A DNA stretch of 64,000 bases from Acinetobacter sp. XH1741 (GTDB lineage: Bacteria; Pseudomonadota; Gammaproteobacteria; Pseudomonadales; Moraxellaceae): positions 3,286,001 to 3,350,000 of the forward strand of contig NZ_CP157428.1 in assembly GCF_041021895.1 (NCBI RefSeq), in the 5' to 3' direction. Under the pieces are notes generated by a model. The model worked only from the letters and a program-made list of their open reading frames with translations, made no database searches and was not told the origin of the DNA. The position numbers and the translations under genes are program-made. Of the stretch, positions 8,588 through 17,080 are shown piece by piece. Numbering within the stretch: the first letter of the stretch is position 1; each line of letters starts with the position of its first letter.

Positions 8588-9824
8588 TATTCTATTTTTA
8601 TTTGGTTTTTTAGGAATCTGGATTCCACAGGCATTTTGGGCATGGCTAAGCTATCAGGCATGGAAATATTCAAAAACAGCGGAAAAAGAACTACAAAACC
8701 TACCCATTCCAGAGAAATGGCCGATCTTAAGCGTTTTAATACCTGCCTATAACGAAGGTGTGGTGATTGAGGATACTTTGCATGCCATTGCTCAGCAGGA
8801 CTATCCAGCTGAGTCTTATGAAGTGTTGCTCATAAATGATGGTTCAAAAGATAACACTCTTGAAATTGCTGAAAGTCTCGCAAAAATTTATCCATGCATA
8901 AAAATTGTCAACGTACCCAAAGGCATGGGAGGCAAAGGAAAATCGAGAACACTCAATAATGGCCTTCCCCATGCCAAAGGTGAGCTCATTGTTGTTTATG
9001 ATGCCGATAGTACGCCTGAACCTGATTGTGTTCGATTACTCGCGCAAACCTTACTGGCAGATAAAAAGTTAGTCGCTGTAAATGGTAAGGTCAGAACCCG
9101 TAACTGGCGAGACAGTATTTTGACCCGCTTCATTGCTATTGAGTTCATCTTTTTCCAATGGATTTTCCAAGGTGGACGCTGGCAACGTTTTGAACTATCA
9201 ACCTTAATGGGTACTAACTATGTCATTTGGCGAGATGCTTTAGAGACATTGGGCGGTTTTGATGAAAAATCGTTGGTTGATGATACAGAAATGAGTTTCC
9301 GAATTTTCATCGGTCAAAAAAGAATTAAATGGGTTCCTTATGCTATTGGCTGGCAGCAAGATCCGCCTTCATTAAGTGTATTTATTAAACAGCGCTCACG
9401 TTGGACACAAGGTAATTTTTACGTAACCCGTAAATATTTACCAGTCGCACTTAGAACCCCATTCCCGATCGGAATTGAAATTCTAAATAACATTATGTGC
9501 TATATCCTTTTCGTACCAGCTTTGCTGTGGAGTCATATTACCTTAACACTGGGCTTACTTGGCATTGCAGGTATTTCAGTTCCCGGTCCTTTTACACTTC
9601 TATGGGGCCTCTCATTTTGCCTGTATGTAGCACAAATGTGGTTTACGCTTTCTTTAGAAAAAGTTAAACCAGAACTGTATTTTTATTCTGTCTTATCTTA
9701 CGTAAGTTATTCACAAATTTTCTTATTTATTGTTTTTAAAGCCGCATTTGACATGCTTAAAAATAAAATACAGGGCAACTCCCTTCAATGGTACAAAACG
9801 GAACGTAGCAAGGAGAAAAAATAA
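8574..9824 (+). CDS. Processive family-2 glycosyltransferase (exopolysaccharide synthase)
   Basis: A 416-residue membrane polysaccharide synthase of the BcsA/PgaC/NfrB type. All processive GT2 motifs are present: NDGSKDNT near residue 88, DAD near 143, the TED-equivalent DDTE near 236, and QRSRW near 273. One hydrophobic segment lies at the N-terminus, and several follow the catalytic domain. It has no C-terminal PilZ domain, so unlike BcsA it cannot bind cyclic di-GMP there. The ATG at 8574 is chosen because CGGAGGG lies at a good distance upstream; an upstream in-frame start at 8484 would add a spurious extension. The next gene follows without a gap. The sugar substrate is not visible; the nearby epimerase suggests UDP-ManNAc. 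Confidence 0.9.
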   Translation: MAPIDILFLFGFLGIWIPQAFWAWLSYQAWKYSKTAEKELQNLPIPEKWPILSVLIPAYNEGVVIEDTLHAIAQQDYPAESYEVLLINDGSKDNTLEIAESLAKIYPCIKIVNVPKGMGGKGKSRTLNNGLPHAKGELIVVYDADSTPEPDCVRLLAQTLLADKKLVAVNGKVRTRNWRDSILTRFIAIEFIFFQWIFQGGRWQRFELSTLMGTNYVIWRDALETLGGFDEKSLVDDTEMSFRIFIGQKRIKWVPYAIGWQQDPPSLSVFIKQRSRWTQGNFYVTRKYLPVALRTPFPIGIEILNNIMCYILFVPALLWSHITLTLGLLGIAGISVPGPFTLLWGLSFCLYVAQMWFTLSLEKVKPELYFYSVLSYVSYSQIFLFIVFKAAFDMLKNKIQGNSLQWYKTERSKEKK

Positions 9825-11669
9825 ATGAAAAAGACTTTTGATCTTTACCAAACCGCTCAAGTGCTCCTTGCCAGCACAGGTCTTTTATTTGCCATGTCTA
9901 CTCATGCATATACGTGGGAACTTGACGATATTAGTACCTCAACGAAATATACGGTCGAGCCTCATTTTTTCTATGTTGGAAAAGGTGCGGAATGGCAAAA
10001 TATTCAGTTTTCGAGTCACTATTCAACTGAAAATGACACAACGCTCCTTGTAAAATATGATGATAAGCTCATTTATAACACCACCCTTAATGGTGATGGC
10101 CAATTTAAATTTAATATTCCTGCCAGCCCAAGTGGGTTTCATCGTTTAGATTTTATTATTCAACAATATGCAAAACCGACCACTCTAAACCAGACAAAAG
10201 AAACATTCTGTACCGAAGACATTGATCATTTAACTTATTTGAGTAATTCTCAAATCGACTTTACGCCTGTTCGAAATATATACCGTTTAAAAGATCTACC
10301 CGATGCTTTGTTTAATCCACAGGCGAGACGACCTACGCCTTTTGTTGGAATTTTAAAATATGACCGTAAAGAAATTGCTGAAGCATCCATGCTTGCGCGT
10401 CTGGCAAGCTCTTGGCGTTCAGTCACACCAATTGAATGGGTCGACTCAGGCCAAACAAACCTAAACCCTGAAACAAACTTTATTATTGAAGTGATCCATT
10501 CTGCGACTCCTCTTAAAGGTGGTGCATTAGTTCAAATTGCAAAACCAGCAGATGGCGTACCGACCTTATCGATTACCTACCATACGCCGCAAGAGCTTAC
10601 TGCCGCTATCAATGGATTGATTAACCCAGCTTATGTTCAACAGCTTGATACAGGAAGTGCCTCTTTCCCAACCACAATTTCAGCACCAGCATGGGCTCAA
10701 TTTAAAAAGATTAATACACTTGCAGATTTAGGTATTGATGACTTTAGGCTTAATCATGCTGAAAAGAACTTATTTCTTGATTTTCCCTCAGTATGGCAGC
10801 CTACCGATATTCTACAAGGGCAAATCGCACTTCGTATTCAAAGTGGTTTATTACAAGGTTCTAGCATTACCGCATGGATCGATGGTGGTCTTGCAGGCAG
10901 TATGAAAACGGCGGATCTTGCTTCTGACCCCGTCAATCGCCAATTCAATATTTTTGCAAAAGCAATTTCAAATACAACCAACTTTAGCTTAAAGCTTGAA
11001 AACTCAGTTATTGCAAACTCTCAATGTTTGCCAAATGCTCATGGATCACTTTGGGTTGATACCGCGAAGTCAACCGTAAACCTTCCCCATAAACTCAAAA
11101 ATGGCGTTGCGGCCCTTTCAATGACTTTAGCAACGAAACCAACCATTGCAATTGATGATCAATCAGGAGCATTAAATATTGCAATTATTCTAGGGCAAGT
11201 CGCTAAAAATATGTTGCTTACAGATGCCCCAATGCCACTTAATCTGGTACGTTTTTCTCCAAGCTCGCCAGAAGCGATTAATGTGAGAATAAACAAGGAA
11301 ATTTACCAGCAACAAGTTTTAATGCATCAAAACATGATTTATGCCCCTGCCGCAGCAGATGGTTTTATTGTGAGTTATAACAATAACAGTTTTGATGTAA
11401 TTACAGACTCAGAGAATGGCGCTCTAACCTTCATGCATTTATGGGGGAAAATACAACATAAAATTCCAAATAACGTAACCAAAATGTTAGTTTCAAAAAA
11501 TGGAAATATTTATGTTCTTCAAAAACTCATTGTCGGAAATCAAAAAGCACCACTAGTTCAGCAATCATCGTTCTTTATATTGGTTGTGATTATCTCTGCA
11601 ATTATGATAATAGTGATATTCTTGTGGTATTGGTTACGACGAAATAATGAAAAAACAAATAACAATTAA
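9825..11669 (+). CDS. BcsB-like periplasmic subunit of the polysaccharide synthase
   Basis: A 614-residue protein with a Sec signal peptide (cleavage likely after THAYT, about residue 29), a large beta-rich periplasmic region and one C-terminal transmembrane helix (FFILVVIISAIMIIVIFLWYW, residues 584-604) with a short basic tail. This architecture and the alternating carbohydrate-binding-like and ferredoxin-like segments match BcsB, which guides the nascent glucan through the periplasm. It starts directly after the synthase stop with AAGGAG upstream. Despite the family's old name, BcsB is not itself the cyclic di-GMP receptor. It overlaps the next gene by 23 bases. Confidence 0.8.
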   Translation: MKKTFDLYQTAQVLLASTGLLFAMSTHAYTWELDDISTSTKYTVEPHFFYVGKGAEWQNIQFSSHYSTENDTTLLVKYDDKLIYNTTLNGDGQFKFNIPASPSGFHRLDFIIQQYAKPTTLNQTKETFCTEDIDHLTYLSNSQIDFTPVRNIYRLKDLPDALFNPQARRPTPFVGILKYDRKEIAEASMLARLASSWRSVTPIEWVDSGQTNLNPETNFIIEVIHSATPLKGGALVQIAKPADGVPTLSITYHTPQELTAAINGLINPAYVQQLDTGSASFPTTISAPAWAQFKKINTLADLGIDDFRLNHAEKNLFLDFPSVWQPTDILQGQIALRIQSGLLQGSSITAWIDGGLAGSMKTADLASDPVNRQFNIFAKAISNTTNFSLKLENSVIANSQCLPNAHGSLWVDTAKSTVNLPHKLKNGVAALSMTLATKPTIAIDDQSGALNIAIILGQVAKNMLLTDAPMPLNLVRFSPSSPEAINVRINKEIYQQQVLMHQNMIYAPAAADGFIVSYNNNSFDVITDSENGALTFMHLWGKIQHKIPNNVTKMLVSKNGNIYVLQKLIVGNQKAPLVQQSSFFILVVIISAIMIIVIFLWYWLRRNNEKTNNN

Positions 11670-12552
11670 AATAACTGCTTTTAGTATTTTAATCATATGC
11701 AGTGTAGTGGCATATGCGGGGTTGTTCAAAGATCACGGACAGCCCCCAATTATTGAAGGCATTTTTTGGCAGCCAGATAATGCAACTACGCCACCTAAAG
11801 GAAACTGGCATTATTTAGGGGTAAATACTTTTGTGCCCCAATGGTCAGTTGTTGAATCTAAATCTTGGTGGAAAAACTCTGATCTTCCCCAGTGGGAAAA
11901 AGCCATTGATATCCAGAAAATTAAACAACAACCATGGGCTAAAAATCTCATATTGGGTTTAGCGGGTGAATATAATGAACATGAAGCACGTGCAAACGTT
12001 GTTGCTTTAGGAGAAAAATCTGCTCAAATTATTAAAGAACAAAAAGATGCCCCATTAAAAGGATATTATTTTCCAGTAGAAGCAGACCCGACTTGGTTAA
12101 GAGTAAGTACATTAGGACAAGTTTTAGAAAAACTACCCTCACCTGTTTGGGTGAGTGTTTATAGTGGCGAACGTGAACCTGAAAATTACGATTTATGGGT
12201 GAAAAGCTGGTTACCAGAACAAGCTGGCGTCTTTTTCCAAGATGGTGTAGGTGTTGGAGTCAGAACCCCTCAACAAGCCAGACATATTTTAGATCAACTC
12301 GAGCATACCATTGGAAAAGATAAAACCGTCATTGTTTTAGAAGCATTTCGTACCAAAAAAAATGGCCAATTCCGGTCAGCATACCCTTGGGAGATTATTT
12401 CTCAAATTAAAGCTTATGAAGGAAAAACAATTTATATTTTTGATGGTCCCCACTATATGGGCCGCTGGTCAGTTTACGTAGTCGGCTTATGGTACCGTTT
12501 AACTTATGGCGGCATTCCTACCACCATAAGCGAACCACAAGCTTTAAAATAA
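11647..12552 (+). CDS. Secreted DUF4434-like putative glycoside hydrolase
   Basis: A 301-residue protein with an N-terminal signal or anchor (residues 5-24) and a TIM-barrel-like pattern of short strands: IEGIFWQP near residue 35, LGVNTFVPQW near 58, LILGLAGEYNE near 100, GYYFPVEADP near 140, FFQDGVGVG near 197 and VIVLEAF near 233. This resembles DUF4434 barrels related to glycosidases. The acidic residues in PVEAD, FQDG and LEAF are catalytic candidates. Last gene of the synthase operon, overlapping the BcsB-like gene. A polymer-trimming hydrolase is the expected partner of a synthase, as BcsZ or PgaB are. Its stop is only seven bases from the convergent wecB stop. Confidence 0.65.
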   Translation: MKKQITIKITAFSILIICSVVAYAGLFKDHGQPPIIEGIFWQPDNATTPPKGNWHYLGVNTFVPQWSVVESKSWWKNSDLPQWEKAIDIQKIKQQPWAKNLILGLAGEYNEHEARANVVALGEKSAQIIKEQKDAPLKGYYFPVEADPTWLRVSTLGQVLEKLPSPVWVSVYSGEREPENYDLWVKSWLPEQAGVFFQDGVGVGVRTPQQARHILDQLEHTIGKDKTVIVLEAFRTKKNGQFRSAYPWEIISQIKAYEGKTIYIFDGPHYMGRWSVYVVGLWYRLTYGGIPTTISEPQALK

Positions 12553-12559
12553 GTTATTC

Positions 12560-13696
12560 TTATTCATAGGTTTTAGCAATTTCATCCAATATACGCTGAG
12601 CAGCATGCCCATCACCAAACGGATTTTCAACATGTGCCATTTTTTGATAATGCTGTGAATCCGTTAAAAGTTTTTCAGCTTCTTCAATAATTCTTTGTTG
12701 ATTTGTTCCCACCAGTACTCCCGCTCCAACCTCTACCACTTCTGGTCGTTCAGTGGTATCTCGTAAAATTAATACTGGCTTATTGAACGACGGGCTCTCT
12801 TCTTGTAGACCACCTGAGTCCGTTAAAATAAATGTAGAGCGATCGATCACGGCCAATAAACTTGGATAATCGAGTGGTTTCACTAAATGAATTTGAGCAT
12901 GATTTTTAAACTTGTCATGTACTACATCATGAACCGCGGGGTTTAAGTGAACAGGCCAGATAAAATGTAAGTCAGGATGCTGATTAGCTAGATGCTCAAC
13001 CGCATTACATATATTTTGAATACCACTACCAAAGTTTTCACGGCGATGAGCTGTAATGAGCACAACTTTATCGTTTTGTTTTAATTGAATACCATAAGGC
13101 TCAAGCTGGTTTTTCAAACCAGAATTTTCAGCAATCAATTTTCGTCCTAAATACACCGCATCTACAACAGTATTACCTGTCACAGTAATCAATGACGGCT
13201 GGATTTGCTCATTTAACAAGTTACGCTTTGACTGTTCTGTAGGGGCAAAATGCCATTTCGTAATACGTGAAACTAACTGGCGGTTGCCTTCTTCAGGAAA
13301 TGGATGATCCAAATCGTAAGAACGTAAACCAGCTTCGACATGCGCAACAGGAATTCTCATTGAAAATGCGACTAAACCCGCAGCCAAGACAGTTGTAGTA
13401 TCGCCTTGGATGACTACAGCATCTCTTTTTTGACCATCTGTATAGACTTTTTCAAGTTGTGTTAAGCCATGGATTAATAATTGATTGAGGCTTTGTCCAG
13501 CATTCATAATTTTAAGGCGATGATCAATTTCAACTCCAAAGAAATCAATAGCATCTCTTACTAACTCATCATGTTGACCCGTAAAAATAACTTCAACCTG
13601 AAATCGTGAATCTTGTTTTGCTAATAAAATTACCGGAGCCAATTTTATGAGCTCTGGACGAGTACCAAATACTATCGAAATAAAAATTTTTTTCAT
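12560..13696 (-). CDS. wecB: UDP-N-acetylglucosamine 2-epimerase (non-hydrolysing)
   Basis: Converts UDP-GlcNAc to UDP-ManNAc in the cytoplasm. The 378-residue length is normal. Family motifs are visible: GTRPELIKLAPV at the N-terminus, HVEAGLRSYD near residue 120, FPEEGNRQ just after it, TAHRRENFG near 215, and TDSGGLQEE near 293. It is translated from an ATG two bases after the stop of the outer-membrane protein gene, so the two form an operon. Adjacency to a GT2 synthase and a TPR/beta-barrel protein suggests it supplies the sugar nucleotide for that polymer. Supply to capsule or enterobacterial-type glycans is the alternative. Confidence 0.93.
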   Translation of the reverse strand: MKKIFISIVFGTRPELIKLAPVILLAKQDSRFQVEVIFTGQHDELVRDAIDFFGVEIDHRLKIMNAGQSLNQLLIHGLTQLEKVYTDGQKRDAVVIQGDTTTVLAAGLVAFSMRIPVAHVEAGLRSYDLDHPFPEEGNRQLVSRITKWHFAPTEQSKRNLLNEQIQPSLITVTGNTVVDAVYLGRKLIAENSGLKNQLEPYGIQLKQNDKVVLITAHRRENFGSGIQNICNAVEHLANQHPDLHFIWPVHLNPAVHDVVHDKFKNHAQIHLVKPLDYPSLLAVIDRSTFILTDSGGLQEESPSFNKPVLILRDTTERPEVVEVGAGVLVGTNQQRIIEEAEKLLTDSQHYQKMAHVENPFGDGHAAQRILDEIAKTYE

Positions 13697-13698
13697 TA

Positions 13699-14916
13699 TT
13701 AGAAATCCTTATAAAAAACAAGTTCTACACGGGTATTGTTGTAATGATCTTTTGTATTAACAGGCACATCTTTAAAATAATCACCATATAAACGTTCAAC
13801 ACGTAGTTTTATAGGTTGGTAATTAAAAGGTTGCCATGAAATGCCCGGGCCATATTCAAATAAATTATTGTAATATTCATTTTTACTATCTGCTAAGCCA
13901 TGTAATTTTACATAAGCTTGCACAATTCCACTTTCACCTTTATATAGGTTTAAACCTGTACGTAAGCGTAAATCCCCAATAACGTTATAGTCTTCTCTCG
14001 AATACGTCGCGACATTACCATATAAATCAGTAAAGTAATTATCTAAACAAAATGTATTACAACTTGATTGCGAATACCATTCTTGATACCCCGCTACACC
14101 GCCCACAACACTTTCACGAAATTTCTTTCTATTTCTATCAATCAAGTCATAACTTCCACCTACCTCGACATAAGCACGAACAGGAATTGAAGTCCACGGT
14201 TGATAGTTTGCACCCACCCCTAAAGTCACTGCATTTTCATCAATAATTTCAGGTCGTACACCACCTTGAGATTTGGTGTCACGGTTTAAATTAAGAAAGC
14301 CATAGACTTGAGCACGTCCATTGTCGATGTTTTTACCGTACCGAACTTTTAAAGGAAAAATAACGTCGTCATAACGCGATTCATAAGACGGTGCAAAATA
14401 AATATCACCAAAATAGGGTTTAATCTCGCCACCACTTAAATTTTTGACTGCTTGAGTTGCTTTACCAGCAATTTCAGGGTCTGAAGATGACGTTAATTCT
14501 TTAAATAAAACCAATGCTTCTGGATTTCTTTTTTGTTGATTCAGCAAATAAGCTTCTTGTAATTTTAAAGTGTCATCTTGAGGAGCCAAATTTCTTGCTT
14601 GTCTTAAGCTTTGTAAAGCTTCATCTCTTTTTTCAAGCCGAATCTGTAAATAGGTAAGACTTTTCCAGACTTTAATATCTGTAGGTGTCAATTTACTTAG
14701 CTCAACCAATATCTTTTCCGCTTCTTGTGGCTGAGACTGTTCGATTTTATAAAATCTGTCCCACTTATCATAAATGAGATTGCCCGGTTTATACTCAGAA
14801 TTTACTTGGTCTTGTGCATAAACCGAACTCATACTTACTACTGCTAAAGAAGAGATCACTGCTCCCATAAGTAATATTGAATGTGTTATAGAGTTTATTG
14901 TTTTGCTATTTTTCAT
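13699..14916 (-). CDS. TPR and outer-membrane beta-barrel protein (NfrA/PgaA/BcsC-like exporter)
   Basis: A 405-residue protein with a Sec signal peptide ending near SSVYAQ (about residue 35). Tetratricopeptide-like helices follow at about residues 50-165 (including DEALQSLRQARNLAPQDDTLKLQEAYLLNQ-type pattern). The C-terminal half is beta-rich and ends in VELVFYKDF, where the terminal aromatic is typical of outer-membrane barrels. This resembles the C-terminal part of phage N4 receptor NfrA and, in architecture, a short PgaA or BcsC. The ATG at 14916 is preferred to GTG at 14922 because GAGGTG precedes it as ribosome site. It is first in the wecB operon. Export of the polymer made by the convergent operon is inferred. 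Confidence 0.75.
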   Translation of the reverse strand: MKNSKTINSITHSILLMGAVISSLAVVSMSSVYAQDQVNSEYKPGNLIYDKWDRFYKIEQSQPQEAEKILVELSKLTPTDIKVWKSLTYLQIRLEKRDEALQSLRQARNLAPQDDTLKLQEAYLLNQQKRNPEALVLFKELTSSSDPEIAGKATQAVKNLSGGEIKPYFGDIYFAPSYESRYDDVIFPLKVRYGKNIDNGRAQVYGFLNLNRDTKSQGGVRPEIIDENAVTLGVGANYQPWTSIPVRAYVEVGGSYDLIDRNRKKFRESVVGGVAGYQEWYSQSSCNTFCLDNYFTDLYGNVATYSREDYNVIGDLRLRTGLNLYKGESGIVQAYVKLHGLADSKNEYYNNLFEYGPGISWQPFNYQPIKLRVERLYGDYFKDVPVNTKDHYNNTRVELVFYKDF

Positions 14917-15170
14917 TTTCACCTCTACAGTAAATTAGACTTATTAAGGAGGAGTAAGCCGTTGAAATGATCAATCAATATCATAATTAAAAATAATAAG
15001 TTACATCGTTAAGTTAGGTTAAGGATGTTTTAAAATGAATAATTTAATCTCCGTTTTTATTATTGATCTATTCTGTCTTATCCTTAAATTCCCTATAATA
15101 ATGACATATTTTTTGATCAATAAATTGTAAAATTTCATAGCATTTATAAAACATTTATAAGGAAAAACAC

Positions 15171-15872
15171 ATGGCTTTTCCACATCATACAGAGCATCAT
15201 GCGATTCACCGTTCAGGTTGGCTCAGAGCTTCAGTATTAGGGGCGAATGATGGAATTATTTCGGTCACGAGCTTAATTATGGGCATGGCAGCAAGTGGTG
15301 CGAGTTCTCATACTCTATTAATTACATGTATTGCCGGACTTATTTCAGGTGCAACTTCAATGGCTGCCGGAGAATATATTTCGGTTAAATCTCAAGAAGA
15401 CATTGAGAAATCGGACCTAGCCATTGAAGCAAAAGAGCTAAAAAAATACCCTCAAAAAGAATTAGATGAATTAACTCATATTTATATTTCTAGAGGTCTA
15501 TCAAAAGAACTGGCAAAGGAAGTGGCTATTCAACTTACTACTCATGATGCTTTGGGTGCCCATGCTAGAGACGAAATCGGTATTCATGAAAATACGGCGG
15601 CAAATCCAATTCAAGCGGCGCTTTCTTCGGCAGCTTCATTTTCTTTCGGGGCATTCTTCCCCATGCTTGCAATCTTATTAAGCCCCGAACACCTCATTAT
15701 GCCAAGTGTACTTATTACTGGTATTGCAGCATTGGCAATTTTAGGTGCTCTTGCGAGTTACTTTGCAGGTACCTCTAAAATTAAAGGTAGTTTACGTATT
15801 ACGCTATGGGGAATTTTAGCAATGGCTTTTTCAAGCTGGATTGGTTCCTTGTTTAATGTGACCCCATTATAA
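15171..15872 (+). CDS. VIT1/CCC1 family iron or manganese transporter
   Basis: A 233-residue membrane protein of the vacuolar iron transporter family, predicted to move Fe2+ or Mn2+. The N-terminal HRSGWLRASVLGANDGIISVTSL is characteristic: the first helix carries the DG metal-binding pair. A cytoplasmic helical domain rich in E/K follows (residues 75-140), with several conserved glutamates (KSQEDIEKSD, THDALGAHARDEIG). Two or three further helices end the protein. A TATAAT box is at 15094-15099, but no convincing -35 element is visible. No Fur box could be identified by eye. Monocistronic. Confidence 0.9.
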   Translation: MAFPHHTEHHAIHRSGWLRASVLGANDGIISVTSLIMGMAASGASSHTLLITCIAGLISGATSMAAGEYISVKSQEDIEKSDLAIEAKELKKYPQKELDELTHIYISRGLSKELAKEVAIQLTTHDALGAHARDEIGIHENTAANPIQAALSSAASFSFGAFFPMLAILLSPEHLIMPSVLITGIAALAILGALASYFAGTSKIKGSLRITLWGILAMAFSSWIGSLFNVTPL

Positions 15873-15988
15873 AAATAGGGTTCTGGCAAACTGAAGTACT
15901 TGAATATTTAAAAATTAAATAGCCAATATTATTTGCTCTTGGTTCTATTTTCACGTTATGGTGAGAAGAAAGAAATGAGGTGAGAAAA

Positions 15989-17035
15989 ATGAGCCTATTA
16001 CAACAGCTTGCAATTAAGCATCCAATTTTTCTGGCTCCAATGGCAGGTGTATCTACTCCTGAACTGGCTGCCGAGGTTTCAAATCAAGGGGCTCTAGGGT
16101 CATTGGGTTTAGGAGCAAATACTGCACAAAGTGCACGTGAACAAATTTTAAAAACCCAAGCACTCACAGAAAACTCATTTCAGGTTAATTTTTTCTGTCA
16201 TCAATCTTCAAAACTTGATATAGAAAAAGCAAAACAATGGATTGATTATTTACGACCTTATTTCGCAAAATTCGGTGCTCAACCACCCCAAGAATTACAC
16301 TGTATCTATCCAAGCTTTCTAGATAATGATGACTTTCTAAATGTTGTTTTAGAAACCAAGCCTCAGGCGGTGAGTTTCCATTTTGGCATTCCCCATCCGC
16401 ATCAAATTCAGGCCTTAAAAGAAGCTGGTATTTTGACCATGGTTTCAGCCACAAACCTTATTGAAGCTCAAGCTATTGAAGCCGCAGGTATTGATATTAT
16501 TATTGCTCAAGGTATTGAAGCAGGTGGGCATCGAGGTATTTTCAACCAAACTTTTGATGGTGCCATTAAAACTACCGATTTGGTTCAACTTATTGTGAAG
16601 CATTGTACCCTTCCGGTTGTGGCTGCGGGTGGCATCATGACTGGCTTACAAGCCAAACATATGTTGAGTTTAGGGGCAACCGCAGTACAGCTAGGAACAG
16701 CATTTGTTCAATGCCAAACGTCTAATGCTTCTGCTGAATATCGCAAAGCACTTTTTAGTGAACCTGTAACACAAATCAGTGCGAGCCTTTCTGGTCGCCC
16801 TGCTCGCGGTTTACTCAACCATTGGCATACGCAAATCGACTCCCCTAATCGTCCGGTACAACCAGAATATCCTTATACTTACGATTTAGCGAAACAGTTA
16901 AATGCGCTTGCAAGTAAATATCATGATTATGGTTTTGGCGCTTTTTGGGCAGGAAGTAATGTTGCTCAAATACGCGAATTAGGCGCATCTGATCTTGTCA
17001 ATCAACTGGTTGTTGAAATGCTAGATAATGAATAG
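15989..17035 (+). CDS. Nitronate monooxygenase (2-nitropropane dioxygenase family)
   Basis: A 348-residue FMN-dependent TIM-barrel enzyme that oxidises toxic alkyl nitronates such as propionate 3-nitronate. The early motif PIFLAPMAGVSTPELAAEVS and the core GIEAGGHRGIF near residue 175 (with the catalytic histidine) are diagnostic. So are the FMN-phosphate site VVAAGGIMTG and GATAVQLGTAFV. The ATG at 15989 is preferred over GTG at 15980, since GAGGTGAG lies just upstream. A terminator-like hairpin at 17049-17080 separates it from convergent dusB. Confidence 0.88.
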   Translation: MSLLQQLAIKHPIFLAPMAGVSTPELAAEVSNQGALGSLGLGANTAQSAREQILKTQALTENSFQVNFFCHQSSKLDIEKAKQWIDYLRPYFAKFGAQPPQELHCIYPSFLDNDDFLNVVLETKPQAVSFHFGIPHPHQIQALKEAGILTMVSATNLIEAQAIEAAGIDIIIAQGIEAGGHRGIFNQTFDGAIKTTDLVQLIVKHCTLPVVAAGGIMTGLQAKHMLSLGATAVQLGTAFVQCQTSNASAEYRKALFSEPVTQISASLSGRPARGLLNHWHTQIDSPNRPVQPEYPYTYDLAKQLNALASKYHDYGFGAFWAGSNVAQIRELGASDLVNQLVVEMLDNE

Positions 17036-17048
17036 ATAAAAGTTCTGA

Positions 17049-17080
17049 GCAACCAGTTAAAGTACTGGTTGCCTTCTTTT
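17049..17080 (+). terminator. Terminator between nitronate monooxygenase gene and dusB
   Basis: The stem GCAACCAG/CTGGTTGC is followed on the plus strand by CTTCTTTT. The two genes converge here, and the stem may serve both. Confidence 0.65.

Noticed and set aside
15034..15129. Small plus-strand open frame of 31 codons upstream of the VIT-family gene
   Set aside because: Very AT-rich and overlaps a TATAAT-like promoter box at 15094-15099; composition looks like promoter DNA.
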